Positions 24,600 to 36,122 are shown, counted from the first letter of the stretch. The stretch is DNA of 64,000 bases from Coprinopsis marcescibilis (GCA_004369085.1 ML210171.1:176747-240746), one strand, 5' to 3'. Numbers and translations are program-made. The notes: generated by a model from the sequence alone, not told the origin.

Positions 24600-25337
24600 A
24601 TGGAGTCTTCTGAACGACAATATACTCAAGACGAGGCCAACATTGCGTTGAACTATCTATCAGCCCTGGAAACGCGGTTTGCCGACAAGCCAGATGTCGG
24701 ACAAGATTTCCTCAGCCTGATGTCTGCGTACCAGTCCAAAGAGCCGGTTCAGTTCGCTTGGACAACAAGATACAGTCAGCTTACCTCTGCCTTAGAATTA
24801 CTGTCATGGAACTCGTCGAATCGGTCTGCATACTGCTATTCAAACATCAAGACTTGCTCGAGAGTTTCAACCACTTTCTGCCGAACGACTGGCATGTGGG
24901 ATCATTGCGCGATGAAGAGAAACAGAACTTGTGGCATGTCACAATCGATAACCCGACTGGCACACACCTCCGACGGTTTGAAGAAGTTGTGTCGGAAGAC
25001 CCTCCTCCCTTACTCGAGTCAGGGCCAACGGAAGAGTTTGCTCAGGCAATTGCATTCGTGAATGAAGTTCAGGGTAGATATTCTTCCAACCCTGAAGTTT
25101 ACCAGGAGTTTCTAGGCATGCTTCAGAAGTATAACATTGGCGATGACGGGGTCTCAAAGGTTAGTCACCTGCTGTATCCCGCCCTACTAGTTTGCATTGA
25201 AGATGGTTTAGGATGAGCAGCAAGCGGTAGTACTTGCGGTCGACAAATTGTTCTCCGCTACGCCAGACCTGGCCGAACGCTTTCGTACAATCATTGGAAG
25301 GGACTCTAGTGATGCACAGCGTCCCATTGTACATTAA
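24600..25337 (+). CDS. Short PAH-repeat (Sin3-like) protein
   Basis: Three exons; exons 2 (24796-25159) and 3 (25212-25337) are clear. The first intron can start at 24728 (GTACCA donor) or 24752 (GTTCGC donor), both keeping frame, so length is about 205-215 residues. It has about two and a half paired-amphipathic-helix units: ALNYLSALETRFADKPDVGQ with DFLSLMSAY and LLFKHQDLLESFNHFLPNDW; then AIAFVNEVQGRYSSNPEVYQ with EFLGMLQKYNIGD; then VLAVDKLFSATPDLAERFRT after the last intron. This is the fold by which Sin3 binds repressor peptides. There is no Sin3 HDAC-interaction domain, so it is not a full Sin3. It may be an agaricomycete lineage-specific PAH protein, or a fragment of a Sin3 duplicate. 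It sits beside an E2 pseudogene. Confidence 0.65.
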
Positions 25338-25890
25338 ATCTCCGAGTCAGGATAAAAAAAGATGACATAGGTGTTAGCCAGCCAAATCAAGAAAGTGACA
25401 AACAGGCTCAACAATCGCCGAGGCCAACAGAACTCTTACATTGAGCTTAGCAATCTGACCAGAACCTCCAAACGACCTTCCAGAACCCAACAATACCCAA
25501 CCTGAATGCTCATGATGAAGACGACGAAGGACCTACCACTGACACTACTAAAGATGTTGTGTTCGAACTTCCTCAGCAGATTCCGACATAAGAGTTGGAT
25601 CCCGGATTATTGAATGGGTTCTCCGTGTGTCCCGAGAGCATTACTGTCCGGACGATATCGCCAAAGCAATGCAAAGTTGGGACAACGAACGTTCCTTCGG
25701 TTCAGATGGCTCTGGCGAACGAGACCCAAACGAGAATGCTATCCCGCCCAAGGAAAGGCAATGGGCCAGCGCCAGAAACGATGCTACGTAAGTACTTACC
25801 GCTCTATTGAATTTTTGTATCGCTGAAACTGGCCCTAGTTTAGAAAGTTAGAAAGGCGATGATCGCAGGACCCTAGGTTACCCATACACA
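25338..25890 (+). other. Coding-like stretch without a complete gene model
   Basis: Two neighbouring open segments look like protein: one ending near 25583 (NAHDEDDEGPTTDTTKDVVF then ELPQQ) and, one frame away, one from about 25584 to 25792 (IRVGSRIIEWVLRVSREHYC, then DDIAKAMQSWDNERS and PPKERQWASARNDAT). No splice pair joins them cleanly. They may be remnants of the gene whose ubiquitin-conjugating domain lies just downstream, or the 3' part of a PAH-gene duplicate. No family recognised. Confidence 0.25.
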
Positions 25891-26811
25891 ATGGGGCTGA
25901 TTAAATTTGACGTTTCTCTTGCATACCACCCACACAAACCCCTCTCTTGTCTTGAAGCCCACTGGCCGGGGAAGCGTTGCTATACGAATGCGGGAAAGTA
26001 CCTCTCTCCCTTATCTGTACTTGGCTTGGAAGGTAAGGTGCAGCACGCCTTCCCTATTAATGAAAGCTTATCTGAATCTCCTTTGCTCAGGCCGGGGGAA
26101 CAATGGTTGAGCAAGTCCACCTTACTTTGCAAGTTCTCGTAAGCATCCAAAGCATGATTTTAAACGAAGCCTTATACTTCAACGAGTACGTCATTCCCCG
26201 TCCCTCGTGGCCAGTCCCCCGAGCTTCGAATGGGTGGTGCTTCCCCGGATGTCAATCTTATCTGCGCTTGTATTGAATACTGACTGCCAACGTATTATCG
26301 CAGGCCCGGACATGAGAAAGTCAATTGGAAGTCTCAGCAAAGCATTGTATGCAATCGCAAGGCTTCTGAGAGTACTGTACGCTGGGCGATGATATTGAAA
26401 TGGCCGAACAAAGGCATGGAGTTTGGGCGGTGAGTATAGTTCCAAGGATCGAGGTGGCCGATTCAAAATGCTTATTGTTTCTACTACAGCCTCCCGTCAT
26501 TAAAGCGCATTCTACTAATCTAAGGACAAGAAACGGAAGTAGTATGCCCTTTTTATGTTTGGTGAATACTCTTTACTCAGACGGAAGACAGGATTTTGCA
26601 GTGGGCCAAGGACAATCCTGAGTTGCAGAATTATGACTCCTCAGTCTCTCCTAACCGTTACGATTTCGTTCCCAATCTACTCCTCGCTGATGCTCGCGGC
26701 TTTAGCAGATATCTCACACGTACGAATGAGGTTTACAAACCTGCAAACAGAGGTGGAACGTCGAAAGCCAGTTCTTCCAGGACCCTGAAGGAAGACTTGG
26801 CACAAGAATGA
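25891..26811 (+). pseudogene. Eroded UBE2O-type ubiquitin-conjugating enzyme (E2)
   Basis: Fragments of a large UBC fold of the UBE2O/BIRC6 kind occur in the right order but in changing frames. They are IKFDVSL (25900), LYECGKV followed by LSLICTW (about 25980-26020), RPGEQWLSKSTL (26095), LQVLVSIQSMIL with YFNE (26125-26187), PGHEKVNWKSQQSI (26308), STVRWAM (26371), RHGVWA (26410) and ILQWAKDNPELQNYD (26590-26630). Apparent two-base insertions break the frame near 26123 and near 26393, and the position of the catalytic cysteine in the family's GKVCLSL motif is CCT (Pro) at 26001-26003. Exon joins such as the one inside NE|PGHEK still look like splice sites. Without an active cysteine and with at least two frameshifts it cannot make a working E2. 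Sequencing error could explain a frameshift but not the Cys loss. Confidence 0.7.
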
Positions 26812-28214
26812 TTTGAAGGTTCAACAATCAAAGGCGTGGACGATTCTTGACAAAACTTGGCCTCTAACAACTGGTGGTTATCGCAGGGACGGCGATCTGT
26901 GGTTATGGAGCGGATGTGTAACAGATCTTTCGCACAAGTGATAGGTGACACCTTTTCTTTGACATTGCTTGAGCATGGCTTCGTTTTTCAATACCGGGTG
27001 TACATCTTTCATAAACGGACTGTATACTGTCATTCGAAGGAATTAAAGGGAGTGTATATTCCCATGTGCATAACTATCCGAGGCAGCATGATGTCGATTT
27101 AAAGGATTTGTGGGGTCTCGTCGAGTGCTTCAGACAGCCTCGTGTTGAACCAGCAATTGACGAGGGTCTTTTGGAATCGAATACATTTACATGATCCTAT
27201 TTTTCAAGGTAAACTCTGGTTGAAGACCTCGTAAAAGGTGCGGTTTGCCCGCGATTCTTGATGGCTATCAAGCAGCCTTTTGGCCTTCCAAGAAGGTTTC
27301 ATTTCTCTCAACAGTGTTTCGAGGTGGCCAGGTGTGCATGATAATAGTATTTCCGTCATTTTGACCTGGGAAGGGAAACATATGGAATCGTCCATGAATC
27401 TGATGCCACGGTCTGAGTCCGCCGACTCACACCAGTGACACCACCATCGTCCCTTCGACCACCGTGTTCTCTTCGGAGCCATGCTTTCTCTGACTGCGTG
27501 CGGAAGGCTCCAATAAGAAAGAAACCGCGTTCTTCTCTTCTATTAAAGGTGAGTTGAATGCACATTGCCAGTTAATGTTGTATTTCGAGAGGCTCACGCT
27601 TTCCAGCCAGCCCGATTACGGTGCATCCGCCTTGGAATCGATGCATGCCTGCCCCGAGCTTGATTCTGTATTCATTTGAGCTTAACCCTCGTCGATAGCT
27701 CTTGTTTCGAAGATAAACGTGGGCATGTGGGCCCAGCATGCGATGTACTCATTTCCATACAGAGTTTGCTTTGGAAACACGCTGAGGGACTTTTTGTCAA
27801 TGGTCTGCGTCAAAAGAACCTTCTGTCGACAGCCACGGCCTCCTTATCAACAAGTCGATGGTCTCAATAATAGGTAAGATCCAGATTTGCCTGCGCAAAT
27901 GTGAATTCTTACAGATACCCGGACAGAGAACGCTTCCTGTCACGTCAGTGCCCGTGGGGTGGCTATCACACTAGCCGAGTCAGTTCAGGCCCACATTGTC
28001 GTGTTTCGCGCTCGATTCGTCCGAGTCGTCAAGTTGTGGAATTGCTCCGAACTTGTCTCGGATATCCCAAAAGGACCTGGAATGAACCGGTCAATTCCCC
28101 AGATCCCAAGAGCTAGATCTAAATGGCTTGAGCTTCGATCCCTTCCCATCGTCTAAATTCTGGTGTGTATATAACCCTCCGGCCTCAGTAATCGATGTTC
28201 ACAGCTCTTCCACT
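26812..28214. other. gene-poor stretch with possible decayed coding fragments
   Basis: Downstream of the E2 relic are two short plus-strand segments that read like protein: about 26817-26940 (NDLKVQQSKAWTILDKTWPL, GDLWLWSGC) and about 27097-27195 (DLKDLWGLVECFRQPRVEPA). No domain or intact model was found. Nothing convincing was seen from 27.2 to 28.1 kb. The last ~100 bp is the probable promoter of the next gene. Confidence 0.3.
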
Positions 28215-30102
28215 ATGTCTGTAGTTTTTTTGCTCAAGGGCTCGCGTTCCACGCTTATGCACGCGTCGCTCGCACAGCTCACGCCTGAGCTCCTCGCCCT
28301 CGACGACCTCATCCATGGCCAATGCCCCAGCATCCTCCCGGCTGAGCTTTTGCTGCTCATCAGGACCTTCCTCCTTCCACTCATCACGGCTCAGCTCATC
28401 TCACAGTCGGAAAAATCCCTGGAAGCACACGAGCGTTCGATGCTCTCCCTGCTGTGTCGCGACTGTATCGCATACAACATCGACATTTACGGACCCAGCG
28501 CCTTCCGATGGCCTTGGGACCAGTTCTCTGGCCCATGTGCCTGTAGGGCAAACAGCATTCAGCACCGGACGCGCATCGAGAATTTTAACCACTTAGTTAC
28601 CGCGCTGCGATCTCCGACATGCTTGGAGAACACGTTCGACTCGAAGCAGGACGACGCCAGCCAGCTTAACGGGGATCCCCTTCAATTCAGTCCTGATTTC
28701 CTTAGCGCAGATTACATCCTCGAATTTCAGCTCTCCCGACAGGCTCGCAAACTAGCGCGACTTGCATTCAAAGCCAATTTGTCCCTTCACAGAGAGAAAC
28801 ACCAATCACGAATAGCAACCGCTCCCAATTTAGCGGCGACCAGCCCCAGGTTCGACGCCAGGAGTGTGACTTCCATCTTCCTCAGGGTCAAGACGATATG
28901 GGACCTGATCTCTATCGTTCTTCGTGAAAAATATGGGTGTGAAGTGCTCGAAGTGGATTCGCAAAATCCGAGTACCGATGCCGACTGGAATGAAAGCTGG
29001 TGTTCAAGCATGGAACATGCTCATGGGGACGACTCAATAATGGAACTCCATCCCCTTCCTTCCTTCTCACACGCAGATCCTTCGGAAGAGCCTGAAGCTT
29101 CCTCAGGCGTCCAGCCAGGAGAATCCCATTCAGCTACCGCCGGCAACATCGCAACCTCCTCCGAGCCCACAGATTCACAATCATCGTCGCTTTCTGCATT
29201 TTGGTCGATTTCATCACCCTCAAACAAGCGCGACCGCGTCTATGTCGCGCCATTACACCAAGGCTCAGCCGTAACACAACCACTCGGATTTCGACATATC
29301 TCGACTTCGTTTGACGAGAGAGTAAATCTTCCGTCATCAAGTTGTGCTTCCTCCTCGGAGGAGACTGCAGTCGAGCCTGCAGATCCTTGGGTTTCCCGCG
29401 CTCTACTTGTTCACACCAAACGAGACCTGGGATTTGATCTCGACTATTCCCAGTACTGCACGACCCTGAAAGCACGAAGCAAGAGTAAGCCACTCCCCTA
29501 TCTTTCGGTCGACATTCAATCTGACGATTAGATCCATTGTAGATCCAAATGGCCTCGGCTCGGCTGAGAGTGGTGAGCTGCAGCAACCAAGTGACACAGA
29601 AGTCGGGAATGAGGTTCGGGACGACGATTCGGACAGCTGTTCCACTTCCGGTGCAGCGACGGAAGCGCCAGCGAGTACGCCGTCGCTGTTCCCGATGATG
29701 TCGATGACAGCGGGACCACACGCCCACTGGATGGGGTCCGCTCCATTTGCAACCCCTACTCTGGTGGAATTCGCACAAACCTTCCTGCAGAGCTGCGGAA
29801 GCACCAACGGTTGCTGTCCGCCCCACCAACATGGCGTCTTATCTTCCTCGTCGCCGGATCCTCAATGTCATCACCGACACCCGTCGCCTGGGTCGTCGCA
29901 TCCGTTGGCACCACTGTCACCCAGCCGGCTATTAAATGGCGTTCTTGGGTTTTGCCTGTCCTCTGCGACCTTCCTCGGTTATCTAATTCGTTTCACCGGC
30001 GTTTTGATCACCTTGTGCATCTCGCTTCCGTTGACAGTCGCTCGAGTTGCGTTGACTGTCGTCTGTTTCTACTATAGGCCTGCTTCATTCCGTCTCTTGT
30101 GA
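28215..30102 (+). CDS. Orphan protein with hydrophobic C-terminal tail
   Basis: Two exons (28215-29484 and 29543-30102; GTAAGC donor, TTGTAG acceptor) give 1830 nt, or 609 residues. I recognise no domain. Residues ~15-75 form a Leu-rich helical segment (LLLLIRTFLLPLITAQLI), followed by a Cys-containing region (DQFSGPCACRA). The middle is Ser/Glu-rich and probably disordered (residues ~260-540). The last ~65 residues hold strongly hydrophobic stretches (GVLGFCLSSATFLGYLI, GVLITLCISLPLTVARVALT) that predict a membrane anchor near the C-terminus. A tail-anchored membrane protein is a reasonable inference. GC content and codon use look like the flanking genes, so it is probably a real lineage-specific gene and not debris. 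Confidence 0.6.
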
Positions 30103-30776
30103 TCGCTCATTTCTCCCTATTAGATGCTAATTAAATACCGAATATCTCGATCTTGTATTTGTGTGCACTCAGTTGAATTATCGTGTTTGGTTAGATTTAT
30201 GTATTTCTTTTATATAACTTGTGTAGCAATAGTCCTCCATCCTAGACCTCCGACCGAAAAGCTTGGATAAATCGTGCAATTTTGTACACTACGCGTACAT
30301 TGGGTTGTTTTTAAACCTAACTGTTAGTTCATTACATTCCGTTCAGGGAGTGGGGATCGAGGTGAAAATAAAACATGCGCAAGCTGGCTTTAACAAAACC
30401 CCGAAGATGTCTTGAAAAGCTTGACGCGCTTTTGCATTTTGAAAGTTGCATTACGTTCGTAAAATGGTTCTTGAAAGAAAGGGGGTGGGGGAAAAGATTG
30501 TATGATGAAAAGTTCGTCAATGCAGAAGGTTAAACAGCTACCGCCGCACGAAAGGAATTGTGCTTATATGCTTGATGAAAATGTTTCTTCCTCGAGAGAG
30601 ATTGAGATAAATATGCGATATGTATAGATGTGTTACACAAACAAATGTGAGATGGATTGGATAGATGTGAAGGGCCGGGACGAACGGAGCTTGAACAACC
30701 ATTACATTGAAATCGACGAGCTTCTGGATCGAAAAAAGATTGAGATTACTGGGATATAACAGCAGGAGATACTTTT
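30103..30776. other. 3'-to-3' intergenic region
   Basis: AT-rich stretch between the converging orphan gene and homeodomain gene. No coding signal. Confidence 0.5.
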
Positions 30777-32798
30777 TCATTGTCGGTGAAAGTCGAGCAG
30801 TAGGTACGCATCCTCGATGTTGATCCCAAACCTTTTGGCGGTCGCGGCGCACGTAAGAGGATCTTCATTGGCATAATACGATTTCGACGCGGGGGGATAA
30901 GAGGAAGTGTCAAAGATCGCAATGTTGTTGCTGTAATGGCCATACGGCACTCCAGAATGCATGTTCTTTTCTGCCTGTAGCTCGGCTGGGCTTTTTGAAT
31001 AGAAGTGGGAAGGTGGAGCAGACGGGTATTGTCGTTGAGAATAATGATAAGAATAATGGTTAAATGGCGGGGGAGGATACGAGTCCTCCCGCATGTTCCG
31101 AGTCGGCCTATTGTACTTGGGATGGTGGTGGTTATTAGTGGGCGATGGTGAATGCCCGGGTTCCGGAGTGATAGCTTCTGAGTAATCTTCTTCGTCGCTT
31201 GGGGCATGGCTACGAGGGGGCTCTCTCATCCGTACGTCGGTGTCCATTCTTTCTGAAGGTGAAGACGACCCTGTCAACGATGGTGTCCCGTTTCTTGAGT
31301 CAGATCGCGAGCCTGAATGGTTTGATTGGTAGGGAGAAAGATCATCAATGTCTTCGTCGGCACCAGACATCGAACCATCGTGGTCCTGATCATTGAACCG
31401 GTTGCTCCGCTTTCTTGCAGTTTGCCTCAGATTGCGGAACCAATTAGTCACCTTCCCGACATCCCTGTTTTCAGATAAGGTAAATTGAATAAGCAAATTG
31501 TAATGCATACAGTGAACAAAATTCTTACATTCCAACCTCCAAAGCGAGGGCAGAACGCTCCTCAATGGTCGGCGTATCTGTTTGTGAAAGCAAGATTTTG
31601 AGGGCATCCAGCTGGTATGGTTCCGGTCTCGATCGGCGTGGTCGTGAAGGAGCGGAATTACCATACGGAGTTGTACTCCGACGCGTTGACCGCCGAGGGG
31701 AGAGCTCGTCCAGCGACGGTGAGGCACTCGGTGAACGTTGATCCCGAGTAGACTGTGCCTTGCCTATGGGCACTGAAGCTGACCCATGTGGGTGCGAGAA
31801 AGATTGGTCGGACGTCGTGAGACTGTCATGCAGATGGTGGGGCGGTGGAGGGGGAAACGCCGAGTACTGCCGGGTGTCATGGTGGGGATAGTCGGGTCTG
31901 AGACTGGCAGACGAGTTTTCAGGCTCGTCATCTTTCCGACGTTTAGCAAGGCTTCGCTGATTTTGGAACCAGTTCGTTATACTTTGATAGCGCCTAGTAA
32001 ACCAACGGCATCAATCACATCAGACACCAGAATTGATAAAGATAACACGTTCAAATGGCAACTCACATTCCAATGCGATCGGCTAATGCTTGTCGCTCCT
32101 CTGCGCTCGGGTGCGGATTGATGTTGTAAAGCCTCTTAAGATGCTCCGTCTGCTCGGAACTTGGCCGCATGCGCATTTTCTTGGGCATGTTCAGCGAATC
32201 TGGAGAGCTGCGAGCGGATTGCGGATAGTCGATCTGGGGAATGAATACGGGGGAATTAGAAGGCTGCAGTATATCAGCGTGTGCGATTTTCGATGGTATA
32301 GGATTTTGAATATGCTGTGTGTTCAAGTAGTACTCGTCCTCGTCTAAACCTAGCCGCGGATGATCGCTGACACCTGGGGTCGACGAATTTGTAGGAGGTG
32401 CAGTCGGGGTAGAGCTGTCGACTGCAGACGACTGTGTCCCTGAATTTAATTGGGATCCAGGCTGGCGGTCATTTGCAAGCGTTCTTGACCGCTTCTTTGA
32501 CGATGCCCGTTTGTTCTGAAACCAAGCGTTGACGGTCTTTGTCTCCCTGCCGAGGATATGAAAAAATGATCCAAAGACATGAATAAGAGGACTAGACACA
32601 CATTCCCAGTCGCTCTGCAAGAACTGAGCGAATTTCCAACGGGGGATGCTCGTCCTTGTCAAAGAGCTCGTTGAGTGCTGCGAGCTGCTCGGGGGCATGG
32701 CGGTGTCTAGGCTTCTTCTGGGCGTTGGCGGACGATGTGGGGTTTGCAAGGGCGTTGTTCGTGGCCCAATCGTCGGCCACGGCGACGGAGGGAGACAT
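30777..32798 (-). CDS. Triple-homeodomain protein
   Basis: Four exons (32798-32602, 32546-32067, 31993-31529, 31464-30777) give 1830 nt, or 609 residues. Three complete homeodomains lie in tandem: the first near residues 26-85 (recognition helix VNAWFQNKRASSKKR), the second near residues 190-250 (ITNWFQNQRSLAKRR), the third near residues 345-405 (VTNWFRNLRQTARKR). All have canonical 60-residue spacing without the TALE loop insertion, and the invariant WF-N-R residues. Every homeobox is cut by an intron at the same point, inside the Met codon of the GM that ends helix II (AT|G, phase 2). The C-terminal ~200 residues are Ser/Pro/His/Tyr-rich with a short ordered end (NIEDAYLLLDFHRQ). It is a probable nuclear transcription factor. 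The flanking genes are not those of a mating-type A locus. Confidence 0.88.
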
Positions 32799-33239
32799 TT
32801 TGAGAGGGAGAAAGGGGGAAATGGCAGACGGAAGCAGAGGCTTGGATTATATACACGTCCCAGAGTGAGAAGAAGAAAATGATTGGAATGTTCAAACATC
32901 ATAGCACCAATATACAAAATCCACTTCCCACGCCTGTTTCTATCCCTCCTGCGACTCGGACAGTTATAGTCTGCTAATAATCAATTGAGTTCTGCCTGGC
33001 AACCAGCAACCACATTCGAGAACCACCAGCTGTCGACCGCACCCACGGCCAATGCTATAGCATATTCCTGCTGTCCGTTCCATACACCACAGCGTAAACT
33101 CACTAGCTGCTGATTTAAAGAGTTTCTATATCGGGAAACCATGGATCAAACTTATGACGAGACAATGATGTCGTCTGCTTTGGAGTGGCTTTCTATACAA
33201 ATCATATTGAGAGATAATTTACATTAGTGGCTGCTTATA
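32799..33239. other. intergenic, homeodomain gene promoter and PanK 3' flank
   Basis: About 440 bp. The part next to the homeodomain start is GA-rich on the plus strand, a pyrimidine run on the coding strand. No coding sequence recognised. Confidence 0.5.
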
Positions 33240-35211
33240 CTACTCTTCTGTCTCCGAATCGATGTTCCGGATCCATGCTCCAATTGCGCCTCTGCATGTT
33301 TGTTATCAGTAACAGGTCATGACAGATCACACAGCATATCGTTTTTGATAGTACTCACAAGAAGCCCTCATGACGAAGGAACAAAGCCCGCTTCGTCCCT
33401 TTACTCCAGAACCGAATGGCATACGAAAGCGTAGCAATTGTGGCCGCATGTCCTAGATGACACACACAGAGAAAAACAACATCAGTTTTTCCATCCATCC
33501 CGTACACATCGCTGCTAAACCCACCTCGAATAAAGCATCCGCCAAAGTAGATTCTATCCAATCCATACTTTTCCGCATTCATATAACTGCGTCGTAGATC
33601 CGTAAACGGCTAATCCCCGGTGCAGAAGGGGCCACTCACGCAATCTGGCCAATGTTGTTCGACATGGCGTACAAAAGACTCTTGCTTATATCTTCAGGGG
33701 AGAATGTACCTTGCTTCCCCCCTTTCTTGAACACTTTGCCAAAAGTACTGGCAATCATCGTCGACTTGAGCCCAAGCTTGCTGTAATCTTGTCCGTAGAT
33801 ATCGCCAACAAGCATATCAACCGTCGAGTTGTCCCCCTGTTCGGACAGAGCCAGCATCTCTGTTCACAACGTCAGCACACTCCTAAACGCAGCTCAGTTG
33901 CAGAAACACATACCATCAAATGTCGTGGCAGGAGTGAGAAGGCTGAGCAGCCCCCAGAGAGTCCCTCCTCCCAAGCTCGTCCCGCTCACTCGCTCGAATT
34001 TCCCGTCTTCATCAACCTTGATGATAGAGACACCAGAGCCAATGTTGACGAGCAGACAAGGCAGTTGAGGGGACGGGTTACTCTCAAACGTAACCCCAAA
34101 CTTGGGTGGATCAGGACTTGGTCTCTCCAAAGAGATCTGCGGACCACCCGGAGTCTGCAGTGCCTCATCGGCCGTCCCAGATGTTGATGTCGAAGCTGGC
34201 CCGACGTGTATCGATTCCGGCAAAGGAGGCACACCTTTGTTTCCAGGGTGCGAAACCGAAGCAATGAGCTCGTCCGAAAAGAAGTACGCCTCATCAGGAA
34301 TGAGCGTGATAAACTTCAAACCCTCGATCAAACACTCCATCTCATCTTCCCTCCGGACCTCCACCTGCAAGTACTCCCTGAACAGCTCGTAGAATTTGTG
34401 CGCACCACCACCAGTCGCCATGATCTTCACGCTCCGCCGCATCTCCTCTATCGATACATTGTTGACCTCCGCCGATCGTGAGATGAGCTCATGGATGAAC
34501 GTGACACAATCATCGATGTTGTCCGTCTCGAATCGCTCAAAGTTGAGCGATCCACCGGGAAAGTTGTGTGGTCGTGTGCTGGGTTGTAAACTGCGTTGGC
34601 GGAGGAGGAGGTTGTCGTGCAAGGCCGATAAGCCATCTGCACTATTCACATTAGATGAACACTGTTGCCCGAGGACCAAAGGTGTAAGGGCACCAGTCAG
34701 CTTGCTGCCCGCGGCGCTGGGTGAGGATGAGCATGCAGGGGCCACTGATGAGTCTTCGGTTGTCGTTGAGAGGTCCGACGGCGACAGGGATCGTGGCGTG
34801 GAGATGCTACTGGGTGGACTAGATCCCCGGGTAGCTACTACCGATGGTGATGGTGGCGGGTCCGGTGAACGCGTAAAGTAGACGACCTTGGCTAACGAGC
34901 CTCCGACCTACATACGCATCAAGATAACCAATCGTCAGAATCTCTTGAACCAGACACAAATTCACGACTTACATCAACGGCTATGTGAGAGACGGGCTCA
35001 ATGTGGTTTGGAAGGTAAATTCCGCGACTGTCCCTGGTCTGAAGCACAAAAACACACGTCAGGAGTGAATCTGGGAGAGCAGCGTAGGACATACCTCGGG
35101 TGACTCCTCCGACAATATAATCGCCCCTCTGGTATCGACATGGATGACTTTAGCTGAGGGCAGAGCGGGTGCAACCGTCGCTGACGACGTTGCAGCTCCC
35201 GATGATGACAT
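33240..35211 (-). CDS. Pantothenate kinase, type II (fumble family)
   Basis: Catalyses the first step of coenzyme A synthesis, phosphorylating pantothenate. Exons: 35211-35095, 35038-34973, 34907 to about 33910, then smaller ones to the stop at 33240-33242. Signatures: HIAVDVGGSLAKVVYF (phosphate-1 loop, spanning an intron), NFERFETDNIDDCVTFIHEL, KIMATGGGAHKFYELFREYL, LLVNIGSGVSIIKVDEDGKF, SGTSLGGGTLWGL, DYSKLGLKSTMIASTFGKVF, ISKSLLYAMSNNIGQIAYMN, DRIYFGGCFIRG, then the C-terminal FLRHEGFLGAIGAWI. About 80 Ser/Pro-rich residues are inserted between the P-loop strand and the NFERFE segment. The first exon adds a short TRGAIILSEE segment as in many fungal PanKs. Upstream in-frame sequence has no ATG, so the start is at 35211. 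Confidence 0.93.
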
Positions 35212-36122
35212 TTGGGTGGATGTGGTGGTATAGGGGATTCCAAGCTGGTAATATGATCCGTTCCTTCGAATTCGAATCGCTGCTCTCTCTTTCAGAATTT
35301 CGTCCGAATCCCTTGGTCGTCGCTGGTTCCACACGTCAAAACGGTTGCTGCTAGAATATGGGAATTATGCTGGCAAGGTGTCACCGTTGGACTATATCAG
35401 TCCCCCAAAAGATTCCAAACAGTATAAATTGTCGTATGATACTTTTTGCTTGCTCTGAGGCCGCCTAAGCGCAGAATCTGATCCGTTGAGGGCAAAGGTA
35501 TCGGCGGGGAGAGAAGGAAGCGCTGCTGCTATTTGGACGTTGAACCACACAGCCAAGGGGGCTCCTTTTGTATACTGCAAGAGAAATAGTATTAGTCACT
35601 GACCCCGCATATGGTCACCGATAGAATGCAATCTCGAACGCAAGGAACGGAAATAACGCCATGTCTCTGAGTGAACCAAACAGCAACGTCCACACACGCA
35701 CCTTCTTTGTTAATCTTTAGCCACCCCGAGTTTCCTGCGATGACAGCACTAACCCCACAGGAGGGACCAGAGAAACCCAAGCACAAGGAAAAGTGGGGAA
35801 AATTAAAGGATCCGGTTGGCGCCCTCAAAGTTATAGTCGATTGCAAATGGTATTGCCCCTAGACGACAGGATGAGCAAACACAGAATAGCCGGCGACTTG
35901 TGAAGCGTCGCAGTAGATCGCAGTCGAGAGGTTCTTCGGGTTCCTTGGTGTCCCCTTCACCGGACACGGCATCCATCCCACCCGGTGTAGACGCGGAACC
36001 CCCACAATTCCGTTGTTCCAGGCTAGGGGCTTCTCCGAGAGTCTCGAAGGTAGAGAAAATCCGTATTCAATGCGATTTATAAAAGGAAACACAACACCAG
36101 GGGAATATTACAACTAGGATAT
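35212..36122. other. intergenic, PanK promoter
   Basis: About 900 bp with only short open frames of no recognisable family. It lies upstream of PanK and downstream of the coatomer gene, both on the minus strand. Confidence 0.45.

Noticed and set aside
27676..27870. Open frame containing VLISIQSLL, similar to the E2 motif LQVLVSIQ
   Set aside because: Only one short word matches, with no other E2 motif nearby. Probably chance, or too decayed to call.
30777..35211. Possible mating-type A (HD) locus
   Set aside because: Mating loci carry divergent HD1/HD2 pairs near a mitochondrial intermediate peptidase gene. Here there is one gene with three non-TALE homeodomains, flanked by PanK and an orphan gene.
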